Positions 6,069-6,786 of a stretch of DNA of 6,786 nt are shown here, piece after piece; position 1 is the stretch's first letter, and each line of letters starts with the position of its first letter. The notes below the pieces were generated by a model. That model had not been told where the DNA came from. It saw nothing but the letters and a program-made list of their open reading frames with translations, and did not search any database. A program made the translations under genes and the position numbers. The stretch comes from Massilia sp. (lineage in GTDB: Bacteria > Pseudomonadota > Gammaproteobacteria > Burkholderiales > Burkholderiaceae_D): assembly GCA_003484545.1 (NCBI GenBank), contig DNCF01000377.1, forward strand, positions 1 through 6,786, in the 5' to 3' direction.

Positions 6069-6512
6069 TCAGGCTTTCTTGCGCTTCGGGCCGGAAGCCG
6101 CGTTCAGCGCGGCGGCGGCGCGGATCAGCGCCTTGAACGCTTCTTCGTCGATGGCGCCGCCCTCGGGAATATCGATGGCGCGCCGCACATTGCCTTCCAG
6201 GCTGGCATTGAACAGGCCGGCAGGATCGGCCAGCGCGGCGCCCTTGGGGAAGGTCAGCTTCACGGCCTTCTTGTAGGCTTCGCCGGTGCAGACGATGCCG
6301 CCGTGCGACCAGACGGGAACGCTCCACTTCCACTCCTCGACGACGTCCGGCAGTGCCTGCCGGATGAGCGCGCGCACCCGGGCGAGCGTTTCGCCGCGCC
6401 AGCCGCCCAGCTCGGCGATGCGGGCGTCGATCAGCGCCGGGGCCGGTGGCTCTCCAACCGGCGTATGCGCGATGGTGCTGCCATGCGTGCTGCCGTGCGT
6501 GCTCGTCCCCAT
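6069..6512 (-). CDS. DUF1801 (YdhG-like) domain protein
   Basis: The 147-residue protein has a DUF1801 core at about residues 25-137, recognised from VVEEWKWSVPVWSHGGIVCTG (57-77), KKAVKLTFPKGA (81-92) and the Gly-rich IDIPEGGAIDEEAF turn (113-126). The family folds as a small alpha/beta domain with no established biochemical function. The start is the ATG at 6512, preceded by GGAG (6520-6523) at a 7-nt spacing; the open frame to 6560 overlaps a strong hairpin and is rejected. The N-terminal ~20 residues are low complexity and contain a duplicated STHG unit. The C-terminus is basic (GPKRKKA). The upstream neighbour on the same strand is a DUF2239 gene, 123 bp away. The domain call is firm; the function is unknown. 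Confidence 0.85.
   Translation of the reverse strand: MGTSTHGSTHGSTIAHTPVGEPPAPALIDARIAELGGWRGETLARVRALIRQALPDVVEEWKWSVPVWSHGGIVCTGEAYKKAVKLTFPKGAALADPAGLFNASLEGNVRRAIDIPEGGAIDEEAFKALIRAAAALNAASGPKRKKA
6480..6503 (-). repeat. 12-bp tandem duplication in the DUF1801 N-terminus
   Basis: Two copies of AGCACGCAYGGC (6492-6503 and 6480-6491) differ at one base, and AGCAC of a third copy follows. They encode STHG twice, in frame. This looks like slippage in a non-conserved leader and should be variable in copy number between strains. Confidence 0.7.
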
Positions 6513-6519
6513 GTCATCG

Positions 6520-6523
6520 CTCC
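6520..6523 (-). promoter_or_regulatory. Ribosome binding site that sets the DUF1801 start
   Basis: GGAG on the - strand lies 7 nt before the ATG at 6512. No comparable site precedes the alternative start at 6560, so the shorter protein is preferred. Confidence 0.65.
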
Positions 6524-6535
6524 AGGTCGTGAAGT

Positions 6536-6559
6536 TGCCCCGTGCAGGATGCCGGGGCA
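6536..6559 (-). promoter_or_regulatory. Strong stem-loop in the DUF1801 leader
   Basis: TGCCCCG (6536-6542) and CGGGGCA (6553-6559) form 7 perfect pairs. Past a one-base bulge, GCA pairs with TGC around a 3-nt loop, making about 10 bp in 24 nt. It ends 12 nt before the Shine-Dalgarno site. No U-tract follows, so it is more likely an mRNA structure than a terminator. Confidence 0.5.
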
Positions 6560-6574
6560 TTGGTATTTGAACGC

Positions 6575-6600
6575 CACAGGCTGAGCGAGTTCAGCCTGCG
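6575..6600 (-). terminator. Perfect palindrome after the DUF2239 gene: possible terminator or operator
   Basis: CAGGCTGA (6577-6584) and TCAGCCTG (6591-6598) form an 8-bp stem around a 6-nt loop; in - strand RNA it extends to 10 bp with one G-U pair. It lies 36 bp past the DUF2239 stop. No U-run follows. A perfect TTGACA (6601-6606, - strand) abuts it, so it could instead be an operator, although no good -10 box lies at the right distance. Confidence 0.4.
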
Positions 6601-6635
6601 TGTCAAGCAAGACGAGCGTACGGCAGGGACAAAGC

Positions 6636-6786
6636 TCAGCCTTGCACCTCGGCCGCCGGCGCAAAGGCCGGCTGCGCCAGTGCGAGCAGGTGCGCGCGCA
6701 CGTCGGCCGGCCAGTCCGCCACGATCTGTTCCAGGCGCGCGGCGTCGCCGGCGAACAGCGCACGCGAGGCTTCCTCGAAGCCCGGC
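6636..6786 (-). CDS. DUF2239 family protein, C-terminal 49 residues (5' end outside window)
   Basis: The frame is open to the window edge. It reads PGFEEASRALFAGDAARLEQ followed by IVADWPADVRAHLLALA, then a short Ala/Pro-rich tail ending VQG and TGA at 6638-6636. The PGFEEA-RALFAGD and WPADVR-H pattern is what I recall from the C-terminus of DUF2239 proteins, a family of about 200 residues without known function. The longer alternative frame here (6431-6763) lacks recognisable similarity and is discarded. The DUF1801 gene follows in the same direction after 123 bp that hold two stem-loops. Confidence 0.75.
   Translation of the reverse strand, partial: PGFEEASRALFAGDAARLEQIVADWPADVRAHLLALAQPAFAPAAEVQG

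Noticed and set aside
6431..6763. 110-codon - strand frame spanning the DUF2239-DUF1801 gap
   Set aside because: It overlaps both genes in another frame and runs through two hairpins; the DUF2239 frame explains the right end better.
1..6786. Insertion sequence, transposase or attachment site at the yciO-permease junction
   Set aside because: No transposase-like frame, terminal inverted repeats or target duplication is visible near 2180-2200 or elsewhere, so a mobile element left no trace here.
1..6786. tRNA genes, rRNA, CRISPR arrays or riboswitches
   Set aside because: No cloverleaf, regular spaced repeat or known riboswitch core was noticed in the short intergenic gaps.

Overview
The window is GC-rich chromosomal DNA from a betaproteobacterium. 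Protein similarity, as judged by eye, points to Burkholderiales and most likely to Oxalobacteraceae (Massilia/Telluria-like). That placement is inference, since no rRNA or other marker gene is present. Nearly all of the sequence is coding and no gap exceeds 300 bases. No tRNA, rRNA, CRISPR array, insertion sequence or phage gene was seen.

Left part, + strand (1-2365): the 3' end of a PHP-domain nucleoside bisphosphate phosphatase / 5'-exoribonuclease (RNase AM, Rnm/YciV type) is followed by a 151-bp gap. The gap holds a weak hairpin and a promoter that fits a heat-shock sigma-32 site as well as a sigma-70 site. Then come htpX (membrane zinc protease for membrane protein quality control) and, 15 bp later, a yciO-type TsaC/Sua5 paralogue.

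Right part, - strand (6786-2179, read right to left): the C-terminal end of a DUF2239 protein; a DUF1801 protein; apt (adenine salvage); comM/yifB (AAA+ helicase for natural transformation); a small lipoprotein; an ABC exporter ATPase; and the first ~116 residues of the partner ABC permease. The lipoprotein, ATPase and permease starts overlap the preceding stops (TGATG and TTGA), so these three look translationally coupled.

The most unusual point is near 2180-2200, where the + and - gene blocks meet. The yciO frame loses only its last few family residues and runs on for ~55 codons antisense to the permease. The permease loses most of its length and its frame runs on for ~158 codons antisense to yciO. 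This looks like a rearrangement or deletion breakpoint (or an assembly join) through a short stretch of about 20 bp that reads sensibly in both genes. YciO is probably still functional; the ABC exporter is probably broken.

The intergenic regions are rich in stem-loops without U-tracts: two in tandem upstream of the DUF1801 gene, one between apt and comM, and one between comM and the lipoprotein gene. I see no clear defence system or other new multi-gene system. The best leads are the breakpoint, the lipoprotein-ABC coupling and the hairpin-bearing DUF1801 leader.
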